A DNA stretch of 7,754 nt, taken from the NCBI GenBank assembly GCA_016789625.1, contig JAEUQS010000339.1:1-7754 (forward strand), given 5' to 3'. The DNA is from Acidobacteriota bacterium. Lineage in GTDB: Bacteria > Acidobacteriota > Thermoanaerobaculia > UBA5066. The stretch's first letter is position 1, and each line of letters begins with the position of its first letter. The position numbers and the translations under genes are program-made. Below the pieces are notes generated by a model. The model worked only from the letters and a program-made list of their open reading frames with translations. It did not search any database and was not told the origin of the DNA. Shown piece by piece: positions 7,086-7,754 of this stretch.

Positions 7086-7754
7086 ACGTACCGATCCGGA
7101 TCGCGCCGTCGATTCTCTCGGCCGATTTCTCGCGCCTCGCCGAAGCCGTGCAGGCCTGCGAGCGGGCGGGGGCGGACGCGATCCACTTCGATGTGATGGA
7201 CGGTCACTTCGTTCCGAACCTCACCGTGGGGCCGGTGGTGCTGCGGGCGCTCCGGAAGGAAACGTCCCTTCCGTTCGACGTCCACCTCATGATCGAGGCG
7301 CCGCTCCGCACGCTCGACCAGTACCTCGAGGCCGGGGCCGCGCGCCTCTCGATCCACGTGGAGGCCGAGCCGCATCTCCACCGGTTCGCGCAGGTGATGC
7401 GCGCGGCGTCGCGGGTGCCGGGCCTCGCCATCAACCCGGGCACCTCGCTCTCCCTGCTCGACGAGGCGCTCTCGTTCGTGGACTTCGTGCTGGTCATGAG
7501 CGTCAACCCCGGGTGGGGCGGGCAGCCGTTCCTCGACGGCTCGCTCCCCCGCATCGCGAGCCTCGCGTCGCGCATCGGGCGCGGCGATCGAAACGTGGAG
7601 ATCGCGGTCGACGGCGGGGTCACGAAGGCCAACCTCGGGGCTCTCGTGAAGGCGGGCGCGCGCCACTTCGTGGCCGGATCCTCGGTTTTCGGGTCCGGCT
7701 CGGGCGACGTCGGAGCACGTGTCACAATGGCCGTGGCCGAGCTTCGAACCGCCG
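7082..7754 (+). CDS. rpe: Ribulose-phosphate 3-epimerase (3' end cut by window)
   Basis: This cytosolic enzyme interconverts D-ribulose 5-phosphate and D-xylulose 5-phosphate in the pentose phosphate and Calvin pathways. It is a TIM barrel with a divalent metal. The 224 visible residues show all signatures: IAPSILSADFSRL (7-19, with S10), AIHFDVMDGHFVPNLT (33-48, metal ligands H35 and D37), FDVHLMI (65-71, H68), MSVNPGWGGQPF (139-150), EIAVDGGV (173-180, D177) and the phosphate-binding VAGSSVFG (197-204). D37 and D177 are the expected acid/base pair. The usual length is 215-230 residues, so only the last few codons are missing at the right edge. The start at ATG 7082 overlaps the PASTA-gene stop and has GAAGGAG just upstream. 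No frameshift is seen on reading the frame through. Its product generates xylulose 5-phosphate, not the deoxy-xylulose used by Dxr, so there is no direct pathway link with the left-hand operon. Confidence 0.97.
   Translation, partial: MNVPIRIAPSILSADFSRLAEAVQACERAGADAIHFDVMDGHFVPNLTVGPVVLRALRKETSLPFDVHLMIEAPLRTLDQYLEAGAARLSIHVEAEPHLHRFAQVMRAASRVPGLAINPGTSLSLLDEALSFVDFVLVMSVNPGWGGQPFLDGSLPRIASLASRIGRGDRNVEIAVDGGVTKANLGALVKAGARHFVAGSSVFGSGSGDVGARVTMAVAELRTA

Overview
The window reads as chromosomal DNA of a high-GC bacterium, with strong G/C preference at third codon positions. Best guess is Acidobacteriota, possibly of the Thermoanaerobaculia/Holophagae kind. That rests on the tight dxr-rseP-ispG order and on a small membrane-anchored PASTA protein placed directly before rpe; it is an inference from gene order and protein style, not a proven placement. 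I see no mobile elements, rRNA, tRNA or CRISPR.

Layout. (1) 1-3822, plus strand: the end of a housekeeping operon, dxr (5'-truncated), rseP and ispG. The genes are joined by start/stop overlaps (ATGA, then GTGA). Dxr and IspG are two steps of the MEP isoprenoid pathway, and RseP is the intramembrane site-2 protease between them. (2) 3729-4525, minus strand: a two-gene unit, doxX-like then a single-domain rhodanese. The rhodanese runs tail-to-tail into ispG, overlapping it by 94 bp. (3) 4602-5264, plus strand: an ECF-type sigma factor divergent from doxX, sharing a 76-bp promoter region with it. No anti-sigma gene is beside it. (4) 5261-6268, minus strand: a PHP-domain metal-dependent phosphoesterase. 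It converges on the sigma gene so closely that one CTAG supplies both stop codons, inside a hairpin that may end transcription from both sides. (5) 6342-7754, plus strand: a membrane-anchored protein with three PASTA domains, coupled by ATGA overlap to rpe, which runs off the right edge close to its natural end. The 73 bp between the PHP and PASTA genes holds three tandem, imperfect 9-bp repeats.

How it works together. The left part is isoprenoid precursor synthesis plus envelope proteolysis. The middle looks like a small regulated stress module: an ECF sigma factor facing a DoxX membrane protein and a rhodanese, a combination that recalls the DoxX/SseA/SodA thiol and oxidant-defence complex described in Mycobacterium tuberculosis. 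The right part is central carbon metabolism (Rpe) attached to an envelope PASTA protein. The sigma/DoxX/rhodanese module, the compact convergent gene ends and the 9-bp repeats are the parts most worth a second look; the rest is ordinary core genome.
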